Made by a program: the position numbers and the translations under genes
Assembly (NCBI GenBank): GCA_003144015.1
Contig: QFWS01000001.1
Location: 372,001-436,000 of the forward strand
DNA from: Flavobacteriaceae bacterium LYZ1037
GTDB taxonomy: Bacteria > Bacteroidota > Bacteroidia > Flavobacteriales > Flavobacteriaceae
Reading direction: 5' to 3'
DNA: 64,000 nt
Shown here: positions 7,208 to 14,411 of the stretch, piece after piece
Numbering within the stretch: the stretch's first letter is position 1
Layout of the letters: each line of letters starts with the position of its first letter
The notes under the pieces: generated by a model
Seen by the model: only the letters and a program-made list of their open reading frames with translations
Databases searched by the model: none
Told to the model about the DNA's origin: nothing

Positions 7208-8188
7208 TTATTCGTCTTTATAGACATTAAATGTAATTCCCATACCATAGTTGTTCAATCCAGCTTTTAACAAACTAGAATCGTCTACATTTCCTTTTTT
7301 AAATTGAATCCATTGGTTTCTATTTAAAAAGACACGTTTTATAAACGTGTTATTTTCTGGAATTTCGTTGGTAAATGGAAGTAGGGGTCTAAAATTGGTT
7401 GGAATTTTCACAGATTGACCTCTGGATTTAATTTCCTTATATTTTTTATTAGGTAAAAGTTTCCCTACTTTATCGGTATAACCTAATACCTGAAGCGAAA
7501 TAAATAAACCAGATTCTGGAATATAAATATCTTGGCCAGATACGTCTAAAGTAAAAGCATCGCCATGTTTTTCAGTGACTCTAAAAACCATATTTTGATA
7601 AGTTAATGGTTTGCCAGGAAAGCCGTTGTTGTTCTGGTATACATTCACTTTAAATAAAGTTGAAAAAGGCTTTTTTTCAGCATTGGACTTATGTCTTTTC
7701 TCCCAATCTTTAGATTCTAAAGCTATAGGAAAATGGACTTCAGTTAATTTTTTGAGTTTATCATCTGGGTTTTTAAAATAGACAGCAATTTCAGATTCAA
7801 TAGTTGGTAACCAACATTTATAATAATCGTCGTCTAGGTAAGGCTCCATAGATTCCTCTTTGTATTTTCTATCTAGTTTGGCTCGAACAACCACTTCATC
7901 TAATTTGTCTATATATGGCACTAAATGTAATGTGTCTGGTAGGTTTTCCGATGAAATATGTAAATCTTTAAACCCTAAAGCAGAAACAAAAAGTGAATCG
8001 ATATCTGGATATATTTTATTTGTAAACATGAATGTCCCTTCATCATCTGCAAACACGCCTTGACCATTTCCAAACGAAATAGTTGCGTAAGACACAGGGT
8101 GTTTTGTTTGAGAATCTATAACTGCAGTTTGGGAGAAACAGTTAATTGAAAGACATATAAATAATAAAAATGCAGGTATTTTATACAT
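7208..8188 (-). CDS. Secreted protein with N-terminal carboxypeptidase-regulatory-like domain
   Basis: This is a 326-residue protein if read from the ATG at 8188. A TTG six codons upstream is possible, but the signal peptide MYKIPAFLLFICLSINCFSQ begins at the ATG. Residues about 20-90 form a CarboxypepD_reg-like beta domain (SYATISFGNGQGVFADDEG pattern), as found at the start of TonB-dependent proteins. The rest has no recognised domain and no beta-barrel plug. It stands alone between the S15 peptidase and the DUF6249-like gene. The function is unknown; a surface or periplasmic adaptor is plausible. Confidence 0.7.
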   Translation of the reverse strand: MYKIPAFLLFICLSINCFSQTAVIDSQTKHPVSYATISFGNGQGVFADDEGTFMFTNKIYPDIDSLFVSALGFKDLHISSENLPDTLHLVPYIDKLDEVVVRAKLDRKYKEESMEPYLDDDYYKCWLPTIESEIAVYFKNPDDKLKKLTEVHFPIALESKDWEKRHKSNAEKKPFSTLFKVNVYQNNNGFPGKPLTYQNMVFRVTEKHGDAFTLDVSGQDIYIPESGLFISLQVLGYTDKVGKLLPNKKYKEIKSRGQSVKIPTNFRPLLPFTNEIPENNTFIKRVFLNRNQWIQFKKGNVDDSSLLKAGLNNYGMGITFNVYKDE

Positions 8189-8259
8189 GTTATGAATTGA
8201 TTGCAATTATTTTATAATCTTTAAAGATACAGATTCAAATCTAAAAAAATCAAAATAAA

Positions 8260-8288
8260 AAACCTGCTATGGATAAAATAGCAGGTTT
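8260..8288 (-). terminator. Intrinsic terminator downstream of the DUF6249-like gene
   Basis: The 11-bp stem AAACCTGCTAT/ATAGCAGGTTT has a 7-base loop and a T-rich tail on the minus strand. Confidence 0.75.
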
Positions 8289-8312
8289 AAAAGTGTATTA
8301 TATTGTAATAGA

Positions 8313-8660
8313 TTATTCTTTATCTAAATCTTTAGTCATTTTAAAGCCTAAAAATAAACCAGCTCCAGCCATAAAGAATATGGTTGCTGGATATACAGCA
8401 TCATCATCAAGAGTTGTGTAACTTTCTAATATAGATGCTATAAAAACTCCAACCCCAATGCCCATTAATAATAAGGCAAGGTTTAAAATAAAGACCTTCC
8501 ATATTGGAGCAGTACTTTGCTTGCCTTTAATAAAAATGCTTGCATCGGCACCTTTTTCAATAAGCGCTAAGCGTTCTTTGTTTCTAGTAGAAAAGTATAA
8601 GTAAAATACTCCGAAAATTGCTCCAAATATAATTGGTATGATAATTAATTCTGATCCCAT
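8313..8660 (-). CDS. Small integral membrane protein, DUF6249-like
   Basis: The 115-residue protein has three hydrophobic helices at about residues 3-23, 53-77 and 88-106. A charged loop after helix 1 (STRNKERLALIEKGAD) resembles the conserved patch of DUF6249 proteins. These are often encoded next to an ECF sigma factor, as here, where the sigma gene diverges 153 bases away. No enzymatic motif is seen. A role near the envelope-stress or sigma circuit is inferred from position only. Confidence 0.65.
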   Translation of the reverse strand: MGSELIIIPIIFGAIFGVFYLYFSTRNKERLALIEKGADASIFIKGKQSTAPIWKVFILNLALLLMGIGVGVFIASILESYTTLDDDAVYPATIFFMAGAGLFLGFKMTKDLDKE

Positions 8661-8813
8661 AATTGTTTGTTTTTAATTGATTAATTTTAATGTGTTCATA
8701 GCTTATGACGACTCGTCTTGAGTTTAGGTTACATAAAAAAGTAAAATTATTTTTTATAAATCTTTTTTTAATAAAAGTGTAACCATTTATAAACTATCGT
8801 CGTCTTAATATAA

Positions 8814-9404
8814 ATGACCACCAACAACGACCAAATACTCATCAATCAAATAACCGAAGGCGATACTAATGCATTTGCAATTTTAGTAGATCGTTATAAA
8901 GACTTGGTTTTTACTTTGGCGTTGCGCATGTTAAAACATAGAGAGGAAGCAGAAGAAGTATCGCAAGATACGTTTATTAAAGCCTATAAATCATTGTCTA
9001 AATTTAAAGGAGACTCAAAATTTTCAACATGGATTTATAAAGTAGCTTATAACACCTGTTTAGATAGAATAAAAAAGAATAAAAGAAAATATAACGAAAT
9101 TGCTTTTGATGAGTATACAGAACATCAAGTTAAGACCATAGACAACGCCTTAGAGAATATGGTTGCAGACGAACGTAAACAAGCCATACAAGATTGTTTA
9201 AATTTGTTGCCAAATGAAGACGGATTTTTACTAACTCTTTATTATTTTGAAGAACAATCTCTAGATGAAATTGCCAAAGTTGTTGGTTTAACAGCAAATA
9301 ACGTAAAAGTAAAACTCTTTAGAAGTAGAAAAAAATTAATGGTTATTTTAAAACAACGTATTGAACCAGAAATTATTAAACATTATGAAAGAGAACGTAG
9401 ATAA
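8814..9404 (+). CDS. ECF-type RNA polymerase sigma-70 factor
   Basis: The 196-residue protein has sigma region 2 at about residues 20-90 (LVDRYKDLVF, EEVSQDTFIKAYKSL, FSTWIYKVAYNTCLDRIKK) and region 4 at about 130-180 (LPNEDGFLLTLYYFEEQSLDEIA, NNVKVKLFRSRKKL). There is no region 3, as is usual for ECF factors. The 20-base overlap with the following membrane-protein gene suggests that the product of that gene is its partner or anti-sigma. It diverges from the DUF6249-like gene. The target regulon is not visible. Confidence 0.92.
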   Translation: MTTNNDQILINQITEGDTNAFAILVDRYKDLVFTLALRMLKHREEAEEVSQDTFIKAYKSLSKFKGDSKFSTWIYKVAYNTCLDRIKKNKRKYNEIAFDEYTEHQVKTIDNALENMVADERKQAIQDCLNLLPNEDGFLLTLYYFEEQSLDEIAKVVGLTANNVKVKLFRSRKKLMVILKQRIEPEIIKHYERERR

Positions 9405-9798
9405 ACATATAGAAAAATTAGTGAGTAAAGTCATGAAGGATTCTGTTTTAGAAGCCCCTTCTTTGGATTTTACGTCTCAAGTCATGCAACAAGTTACAAC
9501 TTCTTCTAAAAGTGATGTAACTTTATATAAACCTTTAATCACTAAAACAGGTTGGGTATTTTTAATTCTAATTGTTTTGGCTTTTGTAGTTTTTGTTTTG
9601 ATTACTGGTGATTTTCAAAGTAGTGACTGGTTTGATGTTATAGATTTTAGTGTCCTTTCAAATTTTAAAATGCCTAATCTACTTTCAGGAGTAAAACTGT
9701 CTACGACAAGTTTATACGCTCTTATTCTATTTGGAATTATGGTTTGTATCCAAATTCCGTTGCTTAAAAACTATTTCGATAAAAGATTAAACTTCTAA
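9385..9798 (+). CDS. Single-gene membrane partner of the ECF sigma factor (possible anti-sigma)
   Basis: The ATG at 9385 gives 137 residues; a TTG eight codons earlier is less likely. The N-terminal region of about 45 residues is soluble and charged (KENVDKHIEKLVSKVMKDS). Two membrane helices follow at about 52-75 and 105-125. The stop-start overlap of 20 bases with the sigma gene and this topology fit an anti-sigma-like regulator, but no zinc-binding HxxxCxxC motif is present. The anti-sigma role is inference from operon structure. Confidence 0.6.
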   Translation: MKENVDKHIEKLVSKVMKDSVLEAPSLDFTSQVMQQVTTSSKSDVTLYKPLITKTGWVFLILIVLAFVVFVLITGDFQSSDWFDVIDFSVLSNFKMPNLLSGVKLSTTSLYALILFGIMVCIQIPLLKNYFDKRLNF

Positions 9799-9820
9799 AC
9801 ACTAAACACTAAACACTAAA
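9796..9820. repeat. Tandem heptamer repeat (TAAACAC, about 3.6 copies)
   Basis: Three perfect TAAACAC units plus TAAA fill the gap between two convergent stop codons. The first unit contains the stop of the sigma-partner gene. Confidence 0.9.
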
Positions 9821-11062
9821 TCAATACCAGCGTTTTTTCTTCTTTCTAGAAGCAGCACTTTTTCTGCCTTTTTTATGTTTGCTTGCTGTTTGTTTCGATT
9901 TATGAATTTCAGCTTTGGTGTTTGGATCTAAGGGATAAGGATGTAATTCTTCAACAGGAATCTGGATTTGAAGTAATTGTTGGATGGTTTGTACATAGGC
10001 TTTTTCATCAGCACCACAGAAAGAATAAGACATACCAGAGTTTCCAGCACGACCAGTTCTTCCAATTCTATGAACATAAGTTTCTGGAATGTTAGGTAAA
10101 TCGAAATTAATTACGGCATCCAATTCGTTAATATCAATCCCACGAGCAGCAACATCTGTAGCTACAAGAATATTTACTTGACCACTTTTAAACTTTTTTA
10201 ATGCTGTTTGTCTATCGGTTTGAGATTTATCACCATGAAGTGTTTCTACTTGATAATTGTTTTTAATTAAGGTTTGTTCTAATTTATCCACTCCAAATTT
10301 AGTGCGTCTAAAAATTAAGATACTACCTATTATTTCGTTTCTTAATAAGTGTAAACACAATTCTATTTTGTTGCGTTTTGGAACATAATACAACACCTGC
10401 CCAATATTATTTGCTGATGATAACGTTGTATGAACTTCAATACGTTCTGGATTATTTAGAATGGTGTTGGCAAGTTGCTCAACCTTAAATGGCATGGTTG
10501 CCGAAAATAAAAGGATCTGCTTCTGTTTTGGACATAAACTTTCAATTTGCTTAACATCGTCTATAAAACCCATGTCTAACATTAAGTCAGCTTCATCTAA
10601 AACTAAAATTTCAATGTGTTCCAAAGTAATAACCTCTTGTTTGTACAAATCGATTAAACGTCCAGGAGTTGCAACTAATATATCTACCCCTTTAGTTAAA
10701 ACATCAATTTGTGGTTCTATAGAAGCACCTCCAAAAATAACAGTAGTTCGTAGATTGGTATGTCTACCATAGGCCTTAAAATTATTTCCAATTTGTAATG
10801 CCAATTCTCTTGTAGGACTAACAATAAGCGCTTTTATTTTTTTTCCTCTTTTTGGTGCATCTTGTTTATCTGAAAGCAATTGCAAAATAGGTAATGCAAA
10901 AGCAGCAGTTTTGCCAGTTCCTGTTTGAGCAGAAGTAATGACATCTTTTTTTGCTAAAACTAAAGGAATGGTTTTTTCTTGAACTTGAGTAGGAGTGGTA
11001 TAACCCTGTTCTTCAATGGCTTTTAAAAGAGGATCTATAAGTTGTAAGTCTTTAAATGACAT
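9821..11062 (-). CDS. DEAD-box RNA helicase
   Basis: The 413-residue protein has all helicase core motifs: Q motif (residues 3-27), Walker A AQTGTGKT (45-52), PTRELA, DEAD (156-159), SAT (187-189), and RGIDI and HRIGRTGRAG in RecA domain 2. The C-terminal tail (from about residue 385) is rich in Lys and Arg, as in cold-shock and ribosome-assembly helicases of the RhlE type. A longer frame to 11107 exists, but a promoter box lies at 11079-11086 and family homology starts at MSFKDL, so 11062 is chosen. It probably unwinds RNA during ribosome assembly or decay. Confidence 0.92.
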   Translation of the reverse strand: MSFKDLQLIDPLLKAIEEQGYTTPTQVQEKTIPLVLAKKDVITSAQTGTGKTAAFALPILQLLSDKQDAPKRGKKIKALIVSPTRELALQIGNNFKAYGRHTNLRTTVIFGGASIEPQIDVLTKGVDILVATPGRLIDLYKQEVITLEHIEILVLDEADLMLDMGFIDDVKQIESLCPKQKQILLFSATMPFKVEQLANTILNNPERIEVHTTLSSANNIGQVLYYVPKRNKIELCLHLLRNEIIGSILIFRRTKFGVDKLEQTLIKNNYQVETLHGDKSQTDRQTALKKFKSGQVNILVATDVAARGIDINELDAVINFDLPNIPETYVHRIGRTGRAGNSGMSYSFCGADEKAYVQTIQQLLQIQIPVEELHPYPLDPNTKAEIHKSKQTASKHKKGRKSAASRKKKKRWY

Positions 11063-11078
11063 GTGTCTTAATTTTCGA

Positions 11079-11107
11079 CAAAGATAGATGAATTTTAAAG
11101 GATTCAA
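11079..11107 (-). promoter_or_regulatory. Promoter of the DEAD-box helicase gene (TTG-N18-TATCTTTG)
   Basis: On the minus strand TTG (11105-11107) and TATCTTTG (11079-11086) are separated by 18 bases, a good fit to the Bacteroidota sigma-A promoter. It lies 16 bases upstream of the chosen ATG. Confidence 0.7.
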
Positions 11108-11213
11108 TTTGTGAAGGATACATTTTCGTCTTATTAATTCGTCTCATTTTGACGGCATTTCAAAAAAATATAAAAAAAAGACTAAATATATCATGCCTCT
11201 TAAAAATTAATTA

Positions 11214-11221
11214 TAAATTTG
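11214..11221 (+). promoter_or_regulatory. TAnnTTTG -7 box ahead of a short transcript
   Basis: TAAATTTG matches the -7 consensus. The first good terminator downstream is at 11318-11352, so it would make an RNA of roughly 125 bases. Confidence 0.45.
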
Positions 11222-11225
11222 TTGC

Positions 11226-11352
11226 TTCAATATGAGAAATAATCGCATACATAGCATTTGTAAGATGAATTGGAAATTTTCCAAGGACTAGAGCGTACTA
11301 TATATTTAAAATATTTTAAAAGCGTTCTACTAATTGTTAGAACGCTTTTTTT
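11226..11352 (+). ncRNA. Putative short transcript (sRNA or mini-mRNA)
   Basis: The region is bounded by a -7 box at 11214-11221 and a 12-bp-stem terminator at 11318-11352. It contains a small TTGGAAA/TTTTCCAA hairpin (11270-11284) and a 19-codon ORF (11232-11288, stop 11289-11291) whose peptide contains SICKMN. No known RNA family (6S, tmRNA, RNase P) is recognised. It may be a regulatory RNA or encode the small peptide. Confidence 0.3.
11318..11352 (+). terminator. Intrinsic terminator
   Basis: AAAAGCGTTCTA/TAGAACGCTTTT is a 12-bp perfect stem with an 8-base loop and a run of seven T. Confidence 0.8.
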
Positions 11353-11370
11353 ATTTAATAAACTTTAAAA

Positions 11371-11463
11371 ATGAATTTATTTAAGATGAAACCAATTTGT
11401 AAGACTAATAAGATTACACGTAAGTTTATGTGTAAGGCAATAACTATTTATCAAAGAGAATAA
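11371..11463 (+). CDS. Putative 30-residue basic peptide
   Basis: The ORF runs from ATG to TAA and sits entirely between two strong terminators (11318-11352 and 11485-11524). The product is short and basic, with PICKTN near residues 8-13 and a second Cys at 21. No homolog is recognised and no clear promoter box precedes it. It shares the pattern (S/P)ICKxN with the 19-residue ORF just upstream, and the DNA identity ATTTGTAAGA spans that motif. This may be a real mini-gene or chance. Confidence 0.3.
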   Translation: MNLFKMKPICKTNKITRKFMCKAITIYQRE

Positions 11464-11484
11464 AATATATTTATATTATAATTT

Positions 11485-11524
11485 AAAATCCCTTTGATTA
11501 ACATTTAATCAAAGGGATTTTTTT
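11485..11524 (+). terminator. Intrinsic terminator
   Basis: AAAATCCCTTTGATT/AATCAAAGGGATTTT is a 15-bp perfect stem with a 7-base loop and a T-run, just before the YitT gene. Confidence 0.8.
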
Positions 11525-11537
11525 ATTGAAATGCATC

Positions 11538-12395
11538 ATGAAAAACAGATTCATACTCACATTAAAAAAAGACATTGTACTTAAAGAACTTAAAAGTTAT
11601 ACTTGGGTTTTTGCTGGCTCTGTATTGTTAGCTATTACTTATGTGGTATTTATAATTCCACATAATATTGTACCTGGAGGGATTCTAGGACTGAGTATTG
11701 TTATTAATAAGTTAACCGGATTATCTATTGGTCTTTTAGCTTTGATGATAAATATTCCTTTGCTTTTATGGGGAACAAAAGTGCTAGGTGTTAAAACGGG
11801 TATTAAAACGGCCTTTTCAATGGTTTTGGTGTCGTTTTATATAGATGTATTTTCAAATTTATTGAACAATAAAATTTATGTTGAAGATGTCTTAGTCTCC
11901 TCTGTTTTTGGAGGTGTTATTATAGGTCTCTCGGTTTTTATAGTTATGAATGCAGGAGCAACAACGGGTGGCAACGATATCTTGGTTAGAATTTTAGCAA
12001 CAAAAATAAAATTACCATACAATCAATTAATATTAATTATTGATGGTATTGTTATCTTATTAGGTGTCTTAGTTTTTGAAGATTTTACCATGGCAGCTTA
12101 TAGTATTATTGCTATAATTGCCATTAGTAAAACGATTGAATATTTTATGAAAAAGTCGCTTAAAAACATGACATTGTTTGTGTTTTCTTCTAAAAATATA
12201 TTAATTCAAGAGTCCATATTAAAGAATAAGAAACATACAGATGGAATTTTAAAATTAATCCATTATGATGCCAATGGAAAGTTGATTCTTATTACCAAGA
12301 ATACTAAAAAAATTGAAATGGTAAGAGAACTTATTTATAAAATAGATCCAAATGCAACTATTACAGTTTTAGAATCTAACAGTGTGACAGATTAA
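11538..12395 (+). CDS. YitT family membrane protein
   Basis: The 285-residue protein is counted from the ATG at 11538; a TTG four codons upstream is the alternative. It has five to six membrane helices over residues 15-190, including the conserved HNIVPGGILGLSIVI and MNAGATTGGNDIL motifs of the YitT (DUF161) membrane domain. A C-terminal cytoplasmic DUF2179 domain follows (about 195-285). The family is widespread and its transport substrate is not established. The gene stands alone and is closed by a terminator at 12419-12445. Confidence 0.9.
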   Translation: MKNRFILTLKKDIVLKELKSYTWVFAGSVLLAITYVVFIIPHNIVPGGILGLSIVINKLTGLSIGLLALMINIPLLLWGTKVLGVKTGIKTAFSMVLVSFYIDVFSNLLNNKIYVEDVLVSSVFGGVIIGLSVFIVMNAGATTGGNDILVRILATKIKLPYNQLILIIDGIVILLGVLVFEDFTMAAYSIIAIIAISKTIEYFMKKSLKNMTLFVFSSKNILIQESILKNKKHTDGILKLIHYDANGKLILITKNTKKIEMVRELIYKIDPNATITVLESNSVTD

Positions 12396-12418
12396 AATAG
12401 ACATAAAATAAGATATTG

Positions 12419-12445
12419 AGCTACCTGTTTTTAGGTAGCTTTTTT
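12419..12445 (+). terminator. Intrinsic terminator of the YitT gene
   Basis: AGCTACCT/AGGTAGCT is an 8-bp stem with a 6-base T-rich loop and a run of six T. The 230 bases that follow, up to the next gene, hold only a weak CGGAC/GTCCG inverted pair and no convincing ORF. Confidence 0.75.
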
Positions 12446-12676
12446 ATTTCCGATAAACAAAAAGCATCCTTCGGACAATGAAACCGCTAATTCGTCCGTA
12501 ATCATTTGATTTACTGACAAATAATTATTTACTTTAAACACCTCCCAAAGCTGATCCTTATCTTAATTGGCTTTGTTTTTATCCATTTATTATATCATTA
12601 TCACTTTTTTATTATTAATTTTTTTCTATTTGCAATCGTTACAAATAGTGCTATTAATCAACTAAATTTTATAATT

Positions 12677-13444
12677 ATGTTTAAAAAAACTATCGCATCT
12701 GCAATGATGCTAGTCATGGTTTTAGGAGTGTCAATTAACGCGAACTCTCAAGAATCAAAAGATTACACTATGTGGCAAAACGTTATGTTAACTCCAGATT
12801 ACGCCAATTTGAAAACGTTTGGTGAGAACATGAGAAAGCATAACCAAACGTACCATAGCGAAGGTCATTTTAATGCTTTTGTATTTAACATTACAACTGG
12901 ACCAAATGCTGGAAACATTATTTGGCAAATGGGTCCAATGATGTTTAAACACAACGACTCCAGACCAAGAGGAGCACATGATGCTGATTGGAGAGACAAT
13001 GTGATGCCGTATGTTAAAAAAGTTCAAACTGTTGAATATTGGTCTCAAGATGATGAGTTATCTAATACCAGTTTACTTGCAGGAGATGAAGTTAAATATC
13101 CAATTTTATTTGTAAGAATAATGGAGTTAGCTGATGACCATCAATACCTTATGAAAGACTTTTTTAAGAAAGTAAGTACTACTCTAAAATCTATGCCTGG
13201 TGAAAACCCTTGGGGATTATATTATAATAATTTCTTGCAAGGAGACCTTGGAAGACATGTAGCATCAGTTGGGTTTAGTAAAAACTGGACGGAATTTGAT
13301 AAAGAAGGTCCAAATTTTAAAGAGGCTTTCGAAAAACTTCATGGGGAAAATAGTTTTCAAAATTTTCTAGACGCAAGAGACGATTTATTTGAAGACACCT
13401 TTGATGAAATCTGGGTGTATAATAAAAACCTGAGTGGCGACTAA
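12677..13444 (+). CDS. Secreted protein with two similar domains, function unknown
   Basis: The 255-residue protein has a signal peptide (about residues 1-24, ending INANS). Two halves of similar layout follow, at about 28-137 and 142-255. Each ends in an aromatic-rich strand with a charged tail: VEYWSQDDELS in the first and DEIWVYNKNLS in the second. The first half contains HFNAFVFNI and NIIWQMGPM, and the second contains GRHVASVGFSKNW, a pattern like a tandem dimeric alpha-beta barrel. No active-site motif is recognised. It is monocistronic, with its own terminator. Confidence 0.6.
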   Translation: MFKKTIASAMMLVMVLGVSINANSQESKDYTMWQNVMLTPDYANLKTFGENMRKHNQTYHSEGHFNAFVFNITTGPNAGNIIWQMGPMMFKHNDSRPRGAHDADWRDNVMPYVKKVQTVEYWSQDDELSNTSLLAGDEVKYPILFVRIMELADDHQYLMKDFFKKVSTTLKSMPGENPWGLYYNNFLQGDLGRHVASVGFSKNWTEFDKEGPNFKEAFEKLHGENSFQNFLDARDDLFEDTFDEIWVYNKNLSGD

Positions 13445-13469
13445 CCAATTAACCAACCAATTTTATTAA

Positions 13470-13499
13470 AAAAACCACCTGATTTTAAGGTGGTTTTTT
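13470..13499. terminator. Bidirectional-type intrinsic terminator
   Basis: AAAACCACCT/AGGTGGTTTT has a 7-base loop and flanking A- and T-runs. It lies between the secreted-protein gene (+) and the XRE regulator gene (-). Confidence 0.8.
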
Positions 13500-13573
13500 A
13501 GTTTTTAATATCTGAATTATTTAAAAATAATTGATGTCATTTTTGCGTTACTTGAAACTATAAAAATATCTGT

Positions 13574-13774
13574 CTAATCATCTTTAGTAAGTTTAAAAAA
13601 ATCATTAACAGGTTTGTCAAAGACTTCAGAAAGTTTTAATGCTAAAACCGTTGAAGGTACATATCTATTAGCTTCAATAGAATTGATAGTTTGCCTAGAG
13701 ACGCCTATTTTTTGCGCTAATTCATCTTGTGTTAAATTTAAAATAACACGTTCTAATTTTAAAGTATTCTCCAT
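13574..13774 (-). CDS. XRE-family HTH transcriptional regulator
   Basis: This 66-residue single-domain protein has the classic five-helix Cro/C1 HTH: LTQDELAQKIGVSRQTINSI, then EANRYVPS and a final helix LALKLSEVFDKPV. The length is normal for stand-alone YgzD-like regulators. It follows a four-helix membrane protein gene with a 2-base gap on the same strand. Such HTH/membrane pairs are usually cotranscribed and autoregulated. The candidate operator is the inverted repeat at 14256-14272. Confidence 0.88.
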   Translation of the reverse strand: MENTLKLERVILNLTQDELAQKIGVSRQTINSIEANRYVPSTVLALKLSEVFDKPVNDFFKLTKDD

Positions 13775-13776
13775 AA

Positions 13777-14226
13777 TTATCTGTAACGTTTTAAATTATG
13801 GTAAAACATTAACTGAATCATGAGCATAAACAAAAGTACTTGGAAATCGCCCAAATCTTTATAATTTTCTCCACCATTATGAACCATATTAGAAACGCCA
13901 AATTCCACATAAGGCATAAACATGGCATAAATAACACCTACAATAAAAGCTATCATATAAGATTGCGACCTTAGTTGAATGGTCATTTCATCTTCTATTT
14001 TATCTTTACTAATAGACATGATTAACATGCCGATTAATAAGGTTTTTTGTGAAAGTAATTTTAACCAGTGATTATCTCCTTCTAATACAAAGGCATTTAC
14101 AAACATAGATACTATTGATAGTGCAGCTATGGTAATACCTACATACATAAATGTGTTTGGTAACCTAAATTTTAAAAGCTTAGTAAATTGTTTACGCTCA
14201 CAGTCTATAAAATTCTTTTTTTCCAT
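13777..14226 (-). CDS. Membrane protein paired with the XRE regulator
   Basis: The 149-residue protein has four hydrophobic helices at about residues 23-45, 55-68, 85-105 and 125-143, separated by short charged loops. No enzymatic motif or known family name can be assigned with certainty. It is the first gene of a two-gene unit with the small XRE regulator. This arrangement recurs in this window at 44676-45422 with DUF2975. The function is unknown; sensing or signalling to the regulator is only inferred. Confidence 0.7.
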   Translation of the reverse strand: MEKKNFIDCERKQFTKLLKFRLPNTFMYVGITIAALSIVSMFVNAFVLEGDNHWLKLLSQKTLLIGMLIMSISKDKIEDEMTIQLRSQSYMIAFIVGVIYAMFMPYVEFGVSNMVHNGGENYKDLGDFQVLLFMLMIQLMFYHNLKRYR

Positions 14227-14255
14227 AAGTTAGTTTTTTTTTTTTGACAAATAAT

Positions 14256-14272
14256 CTTTCCAAAAAGGAAAG
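14256..14272. promoter_or_regulatory. Candidate operator of the XRE/membrane unit
   Basis: CTTTCC-AAAAA-GGAAAG is a perfect inverted repeat 30 bases upstream of the membrane-gene ATG. AAAGTAT at 14269-14275 and ATACTTT further upstream form a second inverted pair. On the minus strand TATATTTG, a -7 type box, lies just beyond, between this site and 14300. Confidence 0.4.
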
Positions 14273-14346
14273 TATGTTTTATATAATGACAAATATACTT
14301 TACATTTTGAAATAAAAAAATATTTTTAGATATTTTTTAAATTAAC

Positions 14347-14376
14347 AAACCACTTTGAAAAGCATCAAAGTGGTTT
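14347..14376 (-). terminator. Hairpin downstream of htpG
   Basis: AAACCACTTTGA/TCAAAGTGGTTT is a 12-bp stem with a 6-base loop. The T-tract on the minus strand is weak, so efficiency is uncertain. Confidence 0.6.
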
Positions 14377-14411
14377 GGTATTATAAAATCTAGTAAGATG
14401 TGTTGTTTAAA

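Noticed and set aside
9361-9384. TTG start for the sigma-partner membrane protein
   Set aside because: An ATG eight codons later fits better and keeps a normal overlap of 20 bases with the sigma gene.
11063-11107. Upstream extension of the DEAD-box helicase
   Set aside because: It contains the promoter box of the gene at 11079-11086 and is not part of the family N-terminus.
12446-12676. Small RNA between YitT and the secreted two-domain protein
   Set aside because: Only a weak CGGAC/GTCCG pair with a long loop is present, without a promoter box plus terminator.
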